From NCBI GenBank assembly GCA_050260415.1, contig JBLNCE010000151.1, positions 1 to 6,269 on the forward strand: 6,269 nucleotides of DNA, written 5' to 3'. A program made the translations under genes and the position numbers. Below, piece after piece: positions 4,692 to 6,269 of the stretch. The DNA comes from JBLNCE01 sp050260415. GTDB lineage: Bacteria > Bacillota > UBA4882 > JAAYXC01. The notes below the pieces were generated by a model. That model had not been told where the DNA came from and searched no databases. It saw only the letters and a list, made by a program, of their open reading frames with translations. Each line of letters begins with the position of its first letter. Position 1 is the stretch's first letter.

Positions 4692-6098
4692 CTAGATCGT
4701 GAAAGCCACCACAACCCAGGACTGATCGTCGCCTTGGGCCAACACGTAGTAGTTGGTCCCGGCGTTGTCGAAGAAGACGAACTTGCCGTGTACTGCGTCA
4801 TCGCTCGACAGATTGGCCCACGTTTCTCCGTCGTGGTTAGTGTAATCGTAGGTCCAAACCTCCGTATCGGATAGGATGGGTACGATCGCCACCCTATCCG
4901 CCGATAAGGAATGACTGGCGCTCTGTACGGTCAGGGAAGGATGCCAGGCGCTATGGTGAATACCATCCGAGCTGCATATCTTCCCATTTTTCTTGAATAA
5001 AAAAGCACCATCCAATGAAACCCAAATCTTACCGCCAACACCGTAAATCGGGGTGATGGTGTCGATATATGCAGCCGTGCCCCCCGTGATATCGTATCGC
5101 TGCATGGTTTTATCAAGGGGTACATAGAGCGTATTGCCATAGAGCGTCCCTGAACAATTGGCCGGCAAGTCCGGTCCGGTCCCGGGCGTATCGATCCCCG
5201 TGGTGAGATCGATGCAATGAATCGGTTCGTTACTAAGATCAGTTAGGACATAAGCATAATGGTTACCCATGGTGCCTGCCAGTACGATGTCAACGACGTT
5301 TACGGATGGATTGAGGGTAAGATGATCCTGCAAAACACTGCCGGCCACGAGATCGACAAGGGTAATACCACCGTCATGACCAACCGCAGCATAAAGCCCG
5401 TCCGGACTCACCGATACGCAGTTCGGGTGCATATCCAATTTTACTGGAGTATCGTTTCCGGTCGCCGGATCGTAGATGTGCAGCCAGTAATTGTTGCTGC
5501 CTCGGTAAGGTTCCGAAGCAACTATGATGATGCGGTCACGTTGCCTGCTATACTCGGCGTCGACCACGTGAAAACCTAGGGGCCGTGAGCTTCCAACAGG
5601 CGTGGGCGTGGCCACCGGACTTGGCGAGGGGCTCAGACTTGGCGTGACGCCCGGAGTAGGCGTGGGACTCGGCGCGGGCGTGACGCCCGGCGTGGGCGTG
5701 GGACTCGGAATGGGCGTGCCGCTGCCCACCACGGTGATGTTCACCGTATCGGGCGCGCTGTCGACCGTACCGTCATTTACCATCAACCGGACCGTGAAGA
5801 TACCCGCGACATCGGCATAGAAACTGGCCTGGACGGTGGTCGCCCCCTGCAGGTTCGCGACGCTGTTGTCCGGCTTCGCGGTAAAAACCCAGCGGTACAT
5901 CAACGTATTGCCGTCCGGATCGCTGCTGCCGTTACCATTCAGCGTAACGGTGGTGGAAACGGGAACGGTCTGATCCGGCCCGGCGTTGGCGACGGGCGGA
6001 CGGTTGGCACCGAAGTTGCATGCGCTGAGTATTATCGGAAAAAGCATGACCGCCGCCGCGAAATATAAGGCCATTTTGGCTGTTTGTCGCAGGCTCAT
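4692..6098 (-). CDS. Lipoprotein with PKD domain, Pro/Thr/Ser linker and beta-propeller-like C-terminal domain
   Basis: This 468-residue protein begins with a lipoprotein signal: a basic start, a hydrophobic stretch (about 9-23), and lipobox L24-S-A-C27. It should be lipid-anchored on the outer face of a membrane. Residues 32-124 form a PKD/Ig-like domain (RPPVANAGPDQTV, SSDPDGNTLMYRW, FTVRLMVNDGTVDSAPDTV). Residues 126-172 are a Pro/Thr/Ser linker made of PTPTPGVTP-like repeats. Residues about 176-468 show repeated strand patterns such as VSVSPDGLYAAVGHDGGITLVDL and YWLHIYDPATG, resembling YVTN/WD40-like propeller proteins. PKD domains usually serve surface adhesion or binding; no catalytic motif is visible. 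The ATG at 6098 has an AAGGAG site 10 nt upstream. The stop at 4692 abuts the palindromic element. The domain calls are firm for signal and PKD, moderate for the propeller. Confidence 0.88.
   Translation of the reverse strand: MSLRQTAKMALYFAAAVMLFPIILSACNFGANRPPVANAGPDQTVPVSTTVTLNGNGSSDPDGNTLMYRWVFTAKPDNSVANLQGATTVQASFYADVAGIFTVRLMVNDGTVDSAPDTVNITVVGSGTPIPSPTPTPGVTPAPSPTPTPGVTPSLSPSPSPVATPTPVGSSRPLGFHVVDAEYSRQRDRIIIVASEPYRGSNNYWLHIYDPATGNDTPVKLDMHPNCVSVSPDGLYAAVGHDGGITLVDLVAGSVLQDHLTLNPSVNVVDIVLAGTMGNHYAYVLTDLSNEPIHCIDLTTGIDTPGTGPDLPANCSGTLYGNTLYVPLDKTMQRYDITGGTAAYIDTITPIYGVGGKIWVSLDGAFLFKKNGKICSSDGIHHSAWHPSLTVQSASHSLSADRVAIVPILSDTEVWTYDYTNHDGETWANLSSDDAVHGKFVFFDNAGTNYYVLAQGDDQSWVVVAFTI
5641..5712 (-). 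repeat. Two 36-bp tandem repeats in the linker region
   Basis: Units 5641-5676 and 5677-5712 differ at about five positions. Both begin GGCGTGACGCCCGG on the plus strand and encode the PTPGVTP-type linker of the lipoprotein. The 36-bp unit is 12 codons, so gain or loss of a copy keeps the frame and would change spacer length only. Confidence 0.75.
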
Positions 6099-6115
6099 AA
6101 AGGATCAGCTCCTTT
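6099..6115 (-). promoter_or_regulatory. Ribosome site of the lipoprotein gene inside a small inverted repeat
   Basis: Reading leftward, AAAGGA-GCTGA-TCCTTT directly precedes the ATG at 6098. The left arm is part of the Shine-Dalgarno site (AAAGGAG). The 6-bp stem could partly hide the ribosome site; it is weak and may be chance. Confidence 0.4.
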
Positions 6116-6269
6116 ACATCTGAAAACCCGGGACACATTCCCTTGACGGGTAATTTCCATGCCCTTAGGGCAAATCCCTTTTTCCGCCTGTCGGTTACAA
6201 TAAGGTTTACGGCGAGGCCGGACTCGGATCGAGGAGGCCGGCCAGGCGCCAAAACAAGAACGGCCTGTC
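6116..6269. other. Region upstream of the lipoprotein gene with several short dyads
   Basis: No gene or good promoter is recognised. Visible are GGGA/TCCC (6130-6142), TGCCCT/AGGGCA (6160-6172), the palindrome GGCCGGCC (6236-6243) and a direct repeat GAGGCCGG (6214-6221, 6234-6241). The lipoprotein promoter is probably here or beyond the right edge, but no -35/-10 pair convinces. The minus strand from 6269 shows a short frame ending in TAA near 6210, which could be the tail of an upstream gene; this is unsupported. Confidence 0.35.

Noticed and set aside
5602..5820. Plus-strand frame encoding a Gly/Val-rich repeat protein
   Set aside because: It is the antisense reading of the Pro/Thr linker repeats in the lipoprotein gene.

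Overview
The window is bacterial DNA with sigma-70-type promoters, Shine-Dalgarno sites and moderately high GC. The phylum is uncertain. A lipoprotein with a PKD domain and a Pro/Thr/Ser linker, a Uma2 nuclease, an SDR with a long C-terminal extension and CCCTCTC-type palindromes would suit Chloroflexota or Desulfobacterota (inference only).

Layout. Positions 1-989 hold a divergent regulatory pair. A TetR-family repressor gene (354-989, +) faces a flavodoxin-like NADPH-dependent FMN reductase gene (176 to beyond the left edge, -), which has a one-base frameshift. Both have good -35/-10 boxes, and a 19-bp operator-like dyad (295-313) covers the -10 box of the reductase promoter.

From 1063 to 6098 every recognised gene is on the minus strand. 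In transcription order these are: a PKD/beta-propeller lipoprotein (6098-4692); a palindromic MITE-like element (about 4525-4688); a stretch with no recognised gene; an amidohydrolase-2 family metal hydrolase (4200-3379); a PhdYefM-Uma2 fusion protein (3214-2480); an SDR gene that appears to have lost its catalytic core (2460-1493); and an SRPBCC/AHSA1 protein (1500-1063).

The Uma2 gene has an exact TTGACA-17-TATAAT promoter whose -10 box lies between the arms of a 10-bp inverted repeat. This suggests autoregulation by the antitoxin-like DNA-binding domain fused to the nuclease. The SDR start lies 19 nt beyond the Uma2 stop and the SRPBCC start overlaps the SDR stop by 8 nt, so these three genes probably share a transcript.

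Most notable are the antitoxin-domain/nuclease fusion with its promoter-operator, the three-hairpin palindromic element, the divergent TetR switch, and the deletion-scarred SDR. I see no tRNA, rRNA, CRISPR array or transposase.
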